Source: Glebionis coronaria
Lineage: Eukaryota; Streptophyta; Magnoliopsida; Asterales; Asteraceae
NCBI GenBank assembly: GCA_025667525.1
Contig: CM046880.1
Coordinates: 593,253,895 to 593,317,894 of the forward strand
Length of the DNA stretch: 64,000 nucleotides
Direction: 5' to 3'
Shown here piece after piece: positions 1 to 12,268 of the stretch (position 1 is its first letter; each line of letters opens with the position of its first letter). The position numbers and the translations under genes were made by a program. The notes beneath the pieces were generated by a model. That model was given only the letters and a program-made list of their open reading frames with translations. It had not been told where the DNA came from and ran no database searches.

Positions 1-994
1 ATTTGAAAAGTTACTTAACTTCTAGCCCAAGATCGTTTAAAAGTTGATCGGTATGGATTAGAGTTCATAGCCAAGGCATAACTTATTGAAGCGGGACGCG
101 AAGATTGGCGAGTCCGAAAAGGCCCTAACAAGGCATGAGGGCTATATTTTGTTGCTAAAGATCCCAAGTGATGTGAAAAATCATTTATCAAAGATCAATA
201 TGAAGGATCGAGACACACGACGAAAAGCAAAAACTCCCCAAAAGTCATGGAGAAATCTATCTGAAAAGGCCCTAACAAGGTATGAGGATAAATAGATCCA
301 AGTCCAAAAAGGAGACGGATCTTTGTATATCAAAGTCCAAAATAAAGACTGGAGAAAAATGAAGAAGTCGTGGTCCAAGTATGAATCTCTCAAAACTTCA
401 CATGAAGAAATTCCTATATGAAGAGAAGGCCATTATTTCATGAACGTCTCTCAAGGTTTGAAGTATGAAGTCGCTGCCAAATATCGGTCCGAGAAAGGTC
501 TCAAATCGCGAAGCGAGTTATGCCAAGATATGAACTTTATGAGGTCCCGAGAAGCAGTTTTAAAAGATTTTGTCCTTTAGCTAACTATTGATTAAATCGT
601 TCACTTTATTTTCGGCCTAATAAACTATCGAAATAAGTCAACAATGTATCCTCGTGATCATTCAAAACAACAATAAAATATAAGAGATACACCTAGGAAT
701 AAGGGAGTCTAAGTGAGTAATTGGCCCACGTGAGTTCGTGTTAGTTTACTAACTTATAATAACAATGATCTCGTTTTTAAGCTTGGTTTGGAGAAAGTTA
801 AAACTTGAGAATGATGATTATTCACAACATTTCCAAAACCCGAAGGTATGTTTTTGATTTCTTTACTTTGAATGTTTATAATTTTCTATCTCTTTAATAA
901 AGGCCAACATGGATTGATTTTGATGAAAAATGTAAACGTGCTTTGTAACTAATGCATTGCATGAGGACATTGCAATGGTCAAGTGTAGGGGATT
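1..994 (+). mobile_element. 3' internal end of an Athila-like retrotransposon (element A)
   Basis: This stretch aligns by eye, almost base for base, with about 47440-48438 of the complete element further right, so it is the non-coding 3' internal tail of a second copy. It ends in a polypurine-rich tract (AAGTGTAGGGGATT, 981-994) directly before an LTR that starts TGATAGG. It holds no credible ORF. The body of the element lies left of the window. Confidence 0.85.
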
Positions 995-1458
995 TGATAG
1001 GTGTGTAAACACCCATCCTTTTTACCACTTAATTACAATAATAACCGAGCCAAAACGTGTATTTTATGTCATTTATGTCGGAATTATGTGTGGTTTGTGT
1101 TTTTGTTGTGATTTAGGACGAAAAGGTGAAAAGTGGAGAAAACACAGACATTCACGGGCTTTTATCGAAGAAAAAGACGAAAGACGAAGTCGAGAAGTCA
1201 AGAGTGCAAAAAGAACGGAAGTCCAAGACCAATTCTGAAGATTTATCGAAGAAAAAGTCAAAAGACGGAAGTTTACTTAAAGCCGAATAACTCAAGTCTT
1301 ATTTATTGAAGAATTAAAAGACGAGTTTAAAGAAATCCCAAGACAAAGTCCAAGTATTAAGAAGATTAACAAAGGATTAAGAAGATCAAGGACTAAAGCA
1401 TGCAATTAAGGAAAAGTGGAAAGAGGGAGGAAGCTTCCAAAGCACTCTTAATCTCCCC

Positions 1459-1466
1459 TATAAATA
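1459..1466 (+). promoter_or_regulatory. TATA box of LTR A
   Basis: TATAAATA in a CCCC-TATAAATAG context. The same position in the related LTRs carries TATATATA (4287) or TATAAATA (39250, 48876), so it is the conserved LTR core promoter. Confidence 0.7.
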
Positions 1467-1930
1467 GATTAGGATGTATTCATTATCATTTTGTTGGCTA
1501 GTTTGACAAACTATGCTCTTCCACTTTAATTTTTGCACATTTAAATTCATGTCATTTACTTTATTGTCAAATTTAAATACATGTCTTGCACCTTAAATAC
1601 CTTTAATTTCAAGTAAGTTTCCATTTTTAATTCTTGTCAATCTTTATTTTTAATGTCAATCTCCTATCTACCTTTCTTTATTTGATCTTAATCTTCATGC
1701 TTTATTGTTTATGTTCATGTTCTTGATTTTTTATTGATTTATTTAAGTGGGTTTTGATCATTTTGGTTAGTTTTGTTAGTTTGATTGTTTTAGATTGTTT
1801 GTTTATGATTTGTAGATGTTTATTGATTAATTAGATTTAATCTTGTGGTTGATTTTGTTTAGATTTTATTAGATCCGTATTATTTTTGGTTCTTCCTTGT
1901 TCTTCGCTGAATATTTCTGTTCCCAGGATT

Positions 1931-2405
1931 ATTCCGGATCAAGCACAGCAGAACATTCCGGATCAAGGTTTTGTGAAGAAACATTCCGGATCAAGACTAT
2001 ATTCCGGATCAGTGGAAAAGTTGGTTCATTCGGAATATTTGATATTCCGGATCAAAGCTTTATTCCGGATCAAGGAAGATATCCTGGATCAGGGAGTTTC
2101 ATCCGAAATCTTCAACATTCCGGATCAAGGAAATATTCCGGATCAAAGAGTTTCATTCGGAATAATTAATTATTCCGGATCAAAGTCTTCATCCGGAATC
2201 TTCAACATTCCGGATCAGCAACATTCCAAATCAAGGACCATTATTCCGAATCAAGACTTTATTCCGGATAAGTGACATATTCCGGATAAAGGATTTATTC
2301 CGAATCAAGGATTTTGGTGAATATTCCGAGTGAAGAAGAATCATTCCGAACGAAGGTGACATTCCGGATGAGTGATTATTCCGAATGAAGGATTATTCCG
2401 GATGA
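1931..2405 (+). repeat. ATTCCGGATCAA short-repeat array within LTR A
   Basis: About 20 copies of ATTCCG, most as ATTCCGGATCAAGG or close variants, separated by 2-25 bases. The related LTRs have equivalent arrays with a different unit: GTTCCGAACCAG at 4765-5070 and ATTCCGATC at 39848-40190. The array lies downstream of the TATA box, so it is probably transcribed as untranslated leader. Confidence 0.85.
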
Positions 2406-2459
2406 GCTATCTTTCAGGTTCTTTTTAGTTTATGTTTTTAACTTTCTGTTTTTATTTTT

Positions 2460-2777
2460 CAAGCTTTATTTTTTCCGCCTTTTTCCTTAGTCGCACTTTA
2501 AGTTTATTTGCCTTAGATTTATTTTTGCCTTGCCTTAGTTTTAAGTTTTAGTTGCGTTTTAAGTTTGCCTTAGTTAGATTTAAGTTTGCGTTATTTACTC
2601 TTAGTGCCTTTTAATTTTCAAGCTTTATTTTTCCCGCCTTTTTCCTTAGTCGCACTTTAAGTTTATTTGCCTTAGATTTATTTTTGCCTTGCCTTAGTTT
2701 TAAGTTTTAGTTGCGTTTTAAGTTTGCCTTAGTTAGATTTAAGTTTGCGTTATTTACTCTTAGTGCCTTTTAATTTT
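2460..2777 (+). repeat. 159-bp tandem duplication in LTR A
   Basis: Two adjacent near-identical T-rich units start CAAGCTTTATTTTT at 2460 and 2619. The solo LTR at 3824-5730 lacks this duplication, so it is specific to this copy or sublineage. Confidence 0.85.
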
Positions 2778-4286
2778 AGTCACGCTTTTAAATTCTTGTC
2801 TTTTATTTTAAATTAGTTTTAGATTTACTTTAATTTCCTTTTACTTTTACGTCTTGCACATTTTATTTTAAAACAACCAAAAATATTCTTTTCCACCAAA
2901 AACAATTGAGTCGCATTTTGAACCGGAAATCAATTCGTTAAGATACCGAGAAACGAACTTTTCAACTAGCAAAATCTCTTCATTACATGTATTGGGTCTA
3001 AAACACGCAAACATGTTCACATAAGGTGTTTTTTCATTGTTGAACACTTTTTATTCAAAGTCCTTTTTTATGCAGAATTTCTCCAGTCTGCTGCACTTTG
3101 CTGTTTTTGACCAACTTATACCTGGAATCAAGACCTGAAACTATTTTGTTGGGAACTAGACTCTCTTTCCTTTCCGGAAAGGTAAAGCACACTCCAATGG
3201 AAGTTACGGTTATTTTTCTATGATTTTTCAAAGTAGGCGCAAATTTTTGCAAAGCTTGTTGTCTCGTTTCTAAATATGTCCAAAACGACCTAAAACGCAT
3301 GTTAAGTTATTCTAACTTTTACCAAACTCATAACACATCTTATTAAACATGTTTAGGTCATCTTTCTTCAAATCTTAAGCCAAATTTACATGTTTAGGCA
3401 CCATATTAAGCTCTAGCCAAACACCCACTAATTTAACATTAACATTCATAACATCTAATAAAAACATAAATTCTTGTAACCTTTTAACCATGATTCAACA
3501 ACTTTATTTTTAACATAATCTCATCTTAATAATACCTTAAATATCATATATAATTGGGTTTATATAACCTCAATTAGCACAAAACCCCAATTAGCATAAA
3601 CCCTTAAATCAACTATGAACATGAATTAGAGAAAGATTGCTTACTAACCTTGATGTGGATTTCTAATAACACCATGATACTTGCATGGCCATACTAAAAT
3701 TCACCTTAAATCATCTCTATGATGATTTATTCATTATGAGGTTTTCTTTTATCTTCCATCCAAGAACTCACACTGAAGACACGAGTGTTATGAGGATAAT
3801 TCTGGACTTGTGAGGTTAGTAAGTGATAGGTGTGTAAACACCCATCCTTTTTACAACTTAATTACAATAATAACCGGGCCAAAACGTGTATTTTATGACA
3901 TTTATGTCGGAATTATGCGTGGTTTGTGTTTTTGTTGTGATTTAGGACGAAAAGGTGAAAAGTGGAGAAAACACGGGCATTCACGGGCTTTTATTGAAGA
4001 AAAAGATGAAAGACGAGGTCGAAAGATCAAGAGTGCGAAAAGAACAGAAGTCCAAGACCAATTCTGAAGATTTATCGAAGAAAAAGTCAAAAGACGGAAG
4101 TTTACTTAAAGCCGAAGAACTCAAGTCTAATTTATTGAAGAATTACAAGACGAGTTCAAAGAAATTCCGAGCCAAAAGTCATTAAAGTCCAAGATTTGAG
4201 AAGATTAAAAGGCTTAAGGACTAAGCTTGCAATTAAGGGAAAGAAGAAAGAGGGAGGAAACTTCCTAAGCTCCTCCCTAATATCCC

Positions 4287-4294
4287 TATATATA
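4287..4294 (+). promoter_or_regulatory. TATA box of solo LTR B
   Basis: TATATATA at the position equivalent to the TATA boxes of the sister LTRs. As a solo LTR it could still act as a promoter for DNA to the right. Confidence 0.6.
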
Positions 4295-4764
4295 GATTAG
4301 ACCTCTTTCATTTGTAGTTGTTGGTGCTTGACAACCCACTCTTCCACCATTTTCATTTCCCTGCATTTTAATTTCTTGCACCTTAATCTTCATGTATTGC
4401 ACCTTTAAATTCCTTTTAATTCCAAGTAAGTTTATCTTTGATTGTTGTTAATCTTCATCTTTTATTGTTAATCTCCTTCTACCTTTCTTGTTTGATTTGT
4501 TCTTCATCTTTATTGTTCATGTTCTTGATTTTTATGGTTTTGATTAAGTGGGTTTTGATTATTTTGGTTATGATTGTTGGTGTTATTGATTTGGTTTGAT
4601 TGGTTATTGATAGTAGATCATTTGTGGTTGTTTTGGATTAATCTTTTGGTTAATCTTGATTAGTTTTGATTAAATTCGTGCTTGGTTTTCATCTCATGTT
4701 CTTCATTCATTCTACTGTTAATATTTCCCAGTAACTGTGCCAAACCAACTTTATTTTAAAAATT

Positions 4765-5070
4765 TCCGAACCAGATTTTATTTGGAAGTTCCGAGTCAGA
4801 TATTTGAAAGTTCCGAATCAGCTTATCTTAAAAAGTTCCGAACCAACTTTATTTGAAAGTTCCGAACCAGATTTTATTTGAAAGTTCCGAACCAGAGTTT
4901 TGAGAAAGTTCCGAACCAGTTTAAAAGTTCCGAGTCAGATTTGTTTTAAAAGTTCCGAAGCAATATTTATTTAAATGTTCCGAACCAATAAAAAGTACCG
5001 AACCAGAAGTTTTTGAAAGTTCCGAATCGGAAGATTTGTAAAGTTCCGAGTCGGAAGATTTAAAATGTTC
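4765..5070 (+). repeat. GTTCCGAACCAG short-repeat array within LTR B
   Basis: About a dozen units of (A)GTTCCGAACCAG or GTTCCGAGTCAG, spaced 5-25 bases, in the same relative place as the ATTCCGGATCAA array of LTR A. The unit sequence has shifted as a block, as if homogenised within the LTR. Confidence 0.8.
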
Positions 5071-6051
5071 CGAACAAAGTAATACAATTCACCTACGTGC
5101 TGGCAGCTTAGCCATTTTGGCGCCAAAAACAAGCAGCTAGGCTGGCTGCTTCCAGCAGCTAGCCTGCCTGCTTGCTTATTTATTAGTATTGTTCCGTAAT
5201 TGTCTAGTTTTATCTGAAAGTTGTTCCAATTTTATTTTGTGAAGGTTACGTATTTTTAGTTGAATTTTTCGTCTAATTTTAAAATTAATATTTTTTCGTA
5301 AAGTTCAAGTTTTATCTTTTATTTAGTACCCGCTTTAGGTTTTGCCTCGTTTAGCTTTAAATTACCATTTTAGTTTTATTCTCTCCTTTTTCATTTAGTA
5401 AACTTTATTTTCGAGTCGATAGTTAATTTCGTCTTTTATATTTATTTTTATTAATTGTTTCGCTTTAAATTACGTTTTATTATTTGTTTTAATATTCGTT
5501 TTAATATCGTTTTAACTTTTAGTTTTTAATATTCACCTTGTTTTACTTTTATTATTTGTACTTGTCTTTAGTTTGTTTTTAATTACTTTTCGCATTTACT
5601 TTTTAATTAGTTATAGATAATCAACTTCCCTTTTTCTTAACCAAAAACAATTGAGTCACACATTTAACCGGAAAATCGATTCGTTAAGACACCGAGAAAC
5701 GAACTTTCAACTAGCAAAATCTATATATTAGTAAGACACGAGGGTATTCATGTAATTTCAGTCCCTAAAAAGGAATTTTCAATTGTGGCAAGAATGAACC
5801 CTGTAGGCTAGAACAAGGTGGTTCTAGTACTAAAATAAAATGGTTTTAGTATTGATTTGGAATTTTGGTAACTTAGGTCCTCAATTACTTGGGGCACATA
5901 ATACTTTCTAAAACCCTATACTCATATTGTAACTATCTGGTTTGACTAACCAATCACGTAAAACATTCAAACTTATAAAAGTCATAGTCATACTTACGCA
6001 ATGGCATTTTTGTAATAAAATATCTGATTACACCATTTTTGGTATGTTACA

Positions 6052-7190
6052 ACCAAATCCAACACCATTGAACTCCATCACACCCATCCATGAAGAGAGT
6101 ATTCCTGAAACTTGTGTATCAAAATTGGACAAAGGCAATGGGATTGCTGATGAAGCTCAGGCTCCACCTAAGAAGCTAGTATAGGCTTCAAGGAAACGAA
6201 GGCCTAATCTTGATGCACCAATACTAGTTCCTTATGAGATTAATGGGAAAATGTACAAGATGACAGCTAAACAGATTCAAGAGTACTTGGATCAAATGGA
6301 GAAGGATAAGACTAATGAGGCTTCAAGAGCTAAAATCCTCAAGGTGTCTACTGAGTTTGTGAAAGAAGTTGGTGGTGATCTAAAGGAACTTCTCTGTATG
6401 GCTGGTGGTCAAGAATTCATCAAAAAGCAAGCAGAAAAGCTTAAAGCCATTCAATATGCTATGATGAAGAAACAACAAAAAAGAAGTGTATAATTAAAGA
6501 AGTTGTTTGACCAGTACACTTGGATTACCACTCAAAGAAGAAAGACTGAGCCTATCACCAATCTTCAGATCATCCCACACACTAAACTAGTCTCAATCTC
6601 TGTGTTTAGGAACAATGATGAAAGAAACTTTGAAGTGATGAAGAAATTATCTTTTGGGGATTTTGGACTCAGTGAATGGGATGAAATAGGAAGGATCCAC
6701 AGAATCAAAACAAACAAATGTGTACATGGACTGCTCAACTCACTCAGTGAGTGATATGAGAGACTAAAGAAAGTAAAGGAACAATTGGGTCTCACTAAGG
6801 AACATCCTTTAGGCTGAACAGGATCCAACAAAAACTGAAGGAAGAAAAAGAAAAAGGATTGAGTATGAGCCTAAAACAAGAATCCATGGGGGACACTACC
6901 TGATCATGTCCCCTTTGTGAAAAATATGGTAATTGAAGAACCTGAGTAGGTTATCTTCTTTATTGATGAGTTTGGTGATCATGCCTTCCAAAGGGCGAGT
7001 GACATTGACAGGTGCAACACTGAGGGACTGTTTATCTACTTGGTCATGGTTGGACAACTACAGACTGAAGAGAATAAAAGGTTTGCAGTTAAGGTTAGAG
7101 ACATGATAACAAGAAGATCTAGAGAAGGTGTTGAGCTCCTCAAAAGTGAAGAGGTAGGCAATGGAAGCCTGAGTACTATGTTATCTTTTG
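6052..7190 (+). pseudogene. Decayed retroelement ORF, 3' part ('H right')
   Basis: Conceptual reading gives recognisable protein-like stretches broken by stops and shifts: 6058-6183, 6190-6492, 6503-6754, then scattered pieces to about 7190 (for example a segment with FFIDEFGDHAFQRASDID). Wording such as KAIQYAMMKKQQKR and NDERNFEV resembles a large ORF I remember from retroelement annotations in daisy-family genomes. It abuts the end of C LTR copy 1. Its missing upstream half matches 36966-38118, because the two halves join in frame at a shared CCAAA. Function unknown and not active. Confidence 0.6.
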
Positions 7191-8080
7191 TTTCTATGTT
7201 TTTTCTTGTAATAGACTGATAAGTCTTTGTAATGATGAATAAAAAGATGCACTTTGTTTAAAACAAGACTTTTCATTAGTAGCTCAGTCTGTATGAGAAG
7301 AAACCTCTTTTCTCACGTATTACAAAATAGACTTAGGCGTATTTTATATCAAAATAGAAAAAGATTGATAGGTCAGCTTTGTACATATTGATATTACTGA
7401 TGGTCAATTCTGTACAAGGTGACCTTTCTGATGGATTTGAATATCAATACGTCTAAGTATATTGTTTAATCTTGAACATTATGAAGTCACCGAGTGAACA
7501 GTAAGTTTGAAGAAATAAGATGTAGTACACACACTTTATCATGACTTACCCTTTTAGGTTAGACAAAGGTACTGAGCTTGTAAAGGATTTTGTCCTCATA
7601 CTAAGTTTAGGCTAAGACAAGTTTGTACCCGCACCTCAGTTGAAGACAAGAATTGCACATGGCAATTATTTGTCACGTACCTAGCCTTAGAGGCTATAAA
7701 TATGATGCATTGTAAAAGAAACAATCAAGTTTGTGCACTCAATGCTTTAGTCATTCACAAACAAATTCTCTCTTCCAAATACGATAGATAGCACTTGAGT
7801 TATATAACTCATGTTGACTTAATCGTCGAACTTATTAATCGTGAGGATTGATATAGTTCGTTAGTGAGGATATCACAAACATTCATTGTCTATTCTATCC
7901 CTATTGTAGTTTCACATGCAATAGGGTATAATTCTTTAAATAATAAGAGTTAAACATTAAAAAACCTTTTGTGTCTTATTTACTATAACGTTGTGTTAAT
8001 TGCATTACTTTACCATGAGTTAGGTTTATACTTATCAATATTAAGTATAACACTAATTACAAGGGACCAACATCAGTTTT
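7191..8080 (+). mobile_element. Probable LTR or 3' flank of element H
   Basis: Non-coding sequence directly after the H fragment with a good TATA box (TATAAATA, 7695-7702). It resembles an LTR promoter and leader region. I could not fix TG/CA ends or a target duplication. Confidence 0.35.
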
Positions 8081-10300
8081 TCCATGGAATTGATTCTTTA
8101 CCCCTTAATTCTCAAGTTGATCAGAAGAGACTGACCACATAGCTTGTTCTTAGTCTCAATCTAATTTGGATCGTATCATCAACCAAATCCAAACTTAAAC
8201 CTAACTTTGGTGAAGAGTTTTGGACCAAATTGATTTTCTTTTGTCTGGTTTTTAGATCATGCTCAACCCTAACTAATACGCTTACAAATTTATCTCATTC
8301 ATCTTATATCTCATAAACTCTTGCATTTCGGACTTGAAAGTACCGTTTGGTTCATAAACCATTGAATTGTTAGTTATAAGAAATGTTTATTAAAAATTCA
8401 TAAATTATAGGAAATATAAAATATTGACATTTGAAAATTTCTATTTTGAAATAGCTATGTATATTTATATTTTGGTTGACATAAAGTTATAATTTTTAAG
8501 AAGTGACAAATACGAGTGTCAGAAAAACCCGACCCAAATTAAGCCTATTTAGGTCAGATTACGTGGGTCAAAAAGATTTACTCAAGTCAACATGAGTAAC
8601 CCGAATAATAAGTAGGGTTGGGTATGAGGTCGAAATTTTTTGATAACTCAATTTCGTGTGGAACCGAATATATATTCTAATAAAAAATTTATAAATGTCG
8701 AATTTAACGTGTAAAGAAATTTCTTTATTACTATACCTTTTACTCGTATTTTGGTCCACCCTTACCCAAACAGATCCGAAACGAATTTTCACAATCCGAA
8801 TTCAAACAGTTAAAAAAAAAAGTTTATAAAATATTTTGAAATAAATGAAAATTTTCACTTTTTGGAATTATTTCATTCTCCTCGTTTTGGTAATTTATGA
8901 AAAATAAATTCCCTCTTTTATCATATTAAACATAATATTTTGGAGAAAACTTAAATTTAAATTTCATGATTTTTTTCCAAGTTACCTCAAACCAAAAGTT
9001 TACATCATGGTCCTATGATATATATTGGAGACCATGTATCATGAAGGCATGAACACAAGAGAGGTGTAATTATGTTTTCACTTTTTATAACTGGCTTGAA
9101 AACCACTATTCGAATGTCAAATGTGTTTTGAAACCACCATTCAAGAACAACATTAAGATTTGTTTGTACTTTTCTATAAAGAACTGTAATAAGTAAAGCA
9201 TTAAGATAAAGAAACAAAGGAATTCAACCAAGTGGCTTACCACAGTTGGTCACAAGGTTTCACTAAATCGTTTTTTAGAAGATTCTTTGAAGGTCTCAAC
9301 TTAGATGTTATTGCACGATTCGACCTATTAACCATTAATATTTGCCATTCTAATTTTTTTTTTAAATTCAACTTTAAAAAAGTTCATACATCACTCCATT
9401 AATAAAGTTTTTTTTCCGTTTACACCCATTATCTCAAGTTTTGAATTGAACTAATCCATTGACACAAATAAGTCATGGGAGAAAATTGAGTTATTTGGGC
9501 CTGGGGGGATTGACTACACGAACTGCTACTTTTCCAATACTTTGATACACTACATATTGGGCTTTATAAAAATTTAGCCCCATAAAAAGTTACGGGCTCT
9601 TTGCAGTTGGGCTCACAATTTATATGCAGTTGGGCTCACAATTTATCAATTTGGACTCGCCACACCAAAAATTGGTGTCCTAGTAGTGGGCAAATCGTTT
9701 TGTTTAAACCGGTTGGTTTGAATCAAACAAACGATCAACAAACCCGTTTGGTTTGGAACCGTTTTTGTTTAGATTTTATCCGTTTCGGTTTGGTGTTGAC
9801 CAGTTCGGTTCGATTTCGGCTGTTTTAAACTGGTTCAGGCCATTTTGTTAAATTGATTATGAGCGCTGATTTGAGGGTTTTATAAAAACTGGTTTTTCGA
9901 TTCAGATCATGTACGGTTTTTTTTGGCTATCCCTAGTTATGAATACGGGATCTATTAGAACGGATAACACTTAAACACTTGTGATTTGAACCATCCTGAA
10001 AACCACAATAAGCGGGGTGTTATAGCCTCAATGTGGCTGAACCACCATTGTGGGAAACTACGTACGTGCTCGACCTTGTGGCTTATGCTTTATAATGGAC
10101 CTGGCTTGGTTTTGAGATCTACTTCACATGAGAGCACTTCTCGTTTGTGTCCTAAACATATCGTAAAGATAAAACATAATGATAAATAGCATTGGCTCGT
10201 TTGACCCGACCTTATCAAAGCATGAGGCGTATTAGATTCAATGTATGCCTTTTGTTTATTAGATTTTGTGGCAACTAGGTTCACATACGTTTTATGACGT
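8081..10300. other. AT-rich intergenic DNA, nothing recognised
   Basis: No coding, RNA or clean mobile-element signature. A 26-bp direct repeat (TGCAGTTGGGCTCACAATTT, 9602-9650) and degenerate GGTTTG/AACCG-rich DNA near 9690-9850 are the only visible structure. Short open frames look random. Confidence 0.5.
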
Positions 10301-10302
10301 TA

Positions 10303-10414
10303 CTAGCTAAGTCATCATCGCCCCAAGCGCAAAAATACTTTCAACCATACCCCAACCACTTCTTTTATACACCTCGACTACTCCTCACTTTATATCCTCT
10401 TATCGATATGGGAT
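10303..10414 (-). pseudogene. Truncated U4 snRNA gene (promoter plus 5' end)
   Basis: On the minus strand: a mutated USE (ATCCCATATCG, 10404-10414), a TATA box (TATAAAAG, 10362-10369), then about 30 nt of U4 5' sequence (ATTTTTGCGCTTGGGGC from 10336 down) before similarity is lost near 10303. The promoter matches those of the two complete U4 genes. Without stem I, 3' domain and Sm site it cannot make U4. It lies back to back with U12. Confidence 0.75.
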
Positions 10415-10488
10415 CATTTAGAAGTTCCGAGTTTTTGACCCAAAACTTTTCATCGATTCTCCTGTATATTACCCAAACACAAGTCACT

Positions 10489-10540
10489 ATCCCACATCGC
10501 TGTAAGGAGTGAAATGAAGTCAGTTTGAAGACTATAAATA
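10489..10540 (+). promoter_or_regulatory. U12 snRNA promoter: USE and TATA
   Basis: A perfect plant upstream sequence element ATCCCACATCG (10489-10499) and TATAAATA (10533-10540), separated by 33 bp. By the known plant rule this longer spacing specifies RNA polymerase II. The start is expected about 32 bp after the TATA start, near 10565, where the U12 sequence begins. Confidence 0.88.
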
Positions 10541-10564
10541 GAAGGCATATGCCTAGCATTGAAA

Positions 10565-10748
10565 CTTGCCTTAAACTAATGAGTAAGGAAAACAAAGCAA
10601 CTGGTGAGAGCTGGTTGCCGCGCAACTCATGTTAAAACTCTGGTTTTAATTTCAGCGCGAAGAATTTATGGAGGGGTCATAGGCTGGCCGAGTGTTGACG
10701 TTGCTTACTTCGTAGAACTCACTTGTGCGGGCCTCCCGACAACCCACC
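10565..10748 (+). ncRNA. U12: U12 snRNA (minor spliceosome)
   Basis: U12 pairs with the branch site of U12-type introns in the minor spliceosome. The 5' end carries the diagnostic TTGCCTTAAACTAATGAG then TAAGGAAAA, which matches the remembered U12 5' region including the branch-site recognition segment. A GCAACTGG...CTGGTTGC stem-loop follows. The likely Sm site reads GAATTTATGGAG, one base off the usual AATTTTTGG. A GC-rich 3' hairpin region follows, and a plant-type 3' box lies at 10751-10768. Promoter spacing is Pol II type. The 3' end is estimated from the 3' box. It appears intact apart from the Sm-site variant, which leaves its activity uncertain. Confidence 0.85.
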
Positions 10749-10750
10749 CC

Positions 10751-10768
10751 CAATCCACCCAGTTGCAA
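10751..10768 (+). terminator. Plant snRNA 3' box of U12
   Basis: CA, eight bases, then AGTTGCAA, close to the plant snRNA 3'-end signal CA(N3-10)AGTNNAA with one extra base. Sets the probable U12 3' end just upstream. Confidence 0.5.
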
Positions 10769-12268
10769 ATATTTAGCTTACTCTAGTTCTCTTTCTATCG
10801 CTGACATCTTGTGACCTTCTGCGGAATTACCCAATAAATGTCAAATGCCACGGGGACTGGTAGAAGCAAACATCTCTACAGTGGCATCTATATAGTGTGA
10901 CTTTTTTTTCATTGATCTTAAACTTTGACCTTTTTTCTATCAGGCGAGTAAATAGGATAGGTCCAGGCAGAAGACACAAAGCATTGATTTAGACGAGCTG
11001 CTAGGAAACTCACCACCTTGGCCGCCAGTAAGCAGCCCGGGTGAGATGTATTGGGTCATCAGGTGATTGTGTAGATAAAGTGACGACAGGGATAAACAAC
11101 TTTATGTTCGACGCTGCTAGTCACGGGTGGTGAATACAGAATGAAGAGTACTACAAAAGATGGCTCGATGAACAAGGTCACGGAGATGAACTACTTTGGT
11201 CCAAATAGTGTTAGATTTTAGCCCGTTGCGTATACATCAAATAGATATATATTACCAAAAACCGTGAAACCCCTGGATCTTGGGAAGCAGATAATTCCCG
11301 ACTGTCGGATTCTTTTTACTAAAAATATATCCCTGAACAATCTTATAATAAGTGGTAACGGATTTGACGTTGCTACTACTGATGATCTTGATGAACTTGA
11401 TGCTGCCACTAGTGACTCATCTGATCTACTTTGGCAATATAAATATATAATCACTATAGACTTCCAACTTTCTCTAACAGGAATATGTCATAACATAATA
11501 ACTTAAATACGAAGCCGATAAAAAGCCTTGAACTAAGGTACATTCATGGCTAACCGGAAAATATAAAGTTATCAAATATATTTAGTAATTTATCTTATAC
11601 TGTACTATATTAATGGTTTAAAATGATTCATTATAGTAACAGGACAATGATTCTAAACATAATGCCTTCGCCTTAAAGTAAATCGACAAATGTAGCTCCT
11701 CAACGAGGCGGGAGGCAGTTAGCTCCTACAGAAGGTAAAAGGAAAACTGGGAACATAAAGTATTCAAGTAACAAATGTGCTTTTGGTGTTCTTTTTTTTT
11801 TAATGTATGATCATACTCCGTATTTCTTTTATATGTAAAGTGAGAGTGATGAGAGCATTTACATATATCTTTATGGTTCTTTTTTGGTTTTTGTTAATAT
11901 TTGTCTGAAGTGTTTCGAGTATATGTACATGCCATTAGTGTTGAACAAAAACAGTTCACCCAAATCATGCGTGGTTGTACAGCAAGTTTGGGCAATCGGT
12001 GAGAACTCTTGAGGTAGAACTAGTGTTTAGTTCTCTCTCTTCAGCAGCTAGTATAGTTAGAACTAGTGTTTAGTTCTAGGAAATCGTTTGTTCCTAGGTT
12101 TATCAGATAGAGTGCTTCAATTAGTACTTTGCTCCTTATAGTACTCGAGCTCCTTCCATATTGTATAAACAATGTATCAGAAATAGTTTAATTACATTAA
12201 TGTTGGTCGAAGAAAAATAAAATCTATTAGCTGGCAGAGATAGAAGAAAACTGGAAGCTTTTGCTTAC
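10769..12268. other. Intergenic DNA with unplaced coding-like scraps
   Basis: Around 10960-11210 short stretches read like exon remnants (for example EEYYKRWLDEQGHGDELLW on the plus strand) but stops interrupt them and I cannot name a family. The rest shows no gene. A 20-bp direct repeat containing GAACTAGTGTTTAGTTCT occurs near 12017 and 12059. Confidence 0.35.

Larger units (their letters stand above)
995..2985 (+). mobile_element. 3' LTR of element A (Athila-like)
   Basis: An LTR of about 1.99 kb starting TGATAGGTGTG and ending CTTCATTA, placed by comparison with the solo LTR at 3824 and the complete LTR pair at 38809 and 48439. It has a TATA box (1459-1466), an array of ATTCCGGATCAA units (1931-2405) and a 159-bp tandem duplication (2460-2777). 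The following bases, CATGT, are the expected target duplication: the paralogous unoccupied site near 50931 reads straight through TAACATGTATTGGG. Confidence 0.85.
3824..5730 (+). mobile_element. Solo LTR B (Athila-like) with target duplication
   Basis: A 1,907-bp LTR from TGATAGGTGTG to TATATATTA, related to LTR A along its length. It is flanked by perfect 5-bp repeats GTAAG (3819-3823 and 5731-5735). No internal sequence is present, so it is a solo LTR left by LTR-LTR recombination. The paralogous C sequence near 53247 is the empty site, reading GAGGTTATTAAGACATGAGG across the junction. Confidence 0.93.
2986..6051 (-). mobile_element. Chromovirus-type LTR 'C', copy 1 (interrupted)
   Basis: The segments 2986-3818 and 5731-6051 match the second copy at 50931-53506 at roughly 92% by eye over about 240 bp. 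Read on the minus strand the unit begins TGTAACATACC (6051 leftward), and its other end, seen only in copy 2, is GGGCGTTTCA. TG...CA ends with TGTAAC are usual for Tekay/Del-type Ty3 LTRs. Copy 1 is split by solo LTR B (3824-5730) and its left part is cut off by element A. Confidence 0.65.

Noticed and set aside
6052..7190. Host protein-coding gene
   Set aside because: The wording and position match a retroelement ORF, it is full of stops, and its other half abuts another LTR.
10565..10748. Telomerase RNA or RNase MRP RNA as identity of this USE/TATA gene
   Set aside because: No telomere template (CTAAACCC) is present and the 5' TTGCCTTAAACTAATGAG fits U12.
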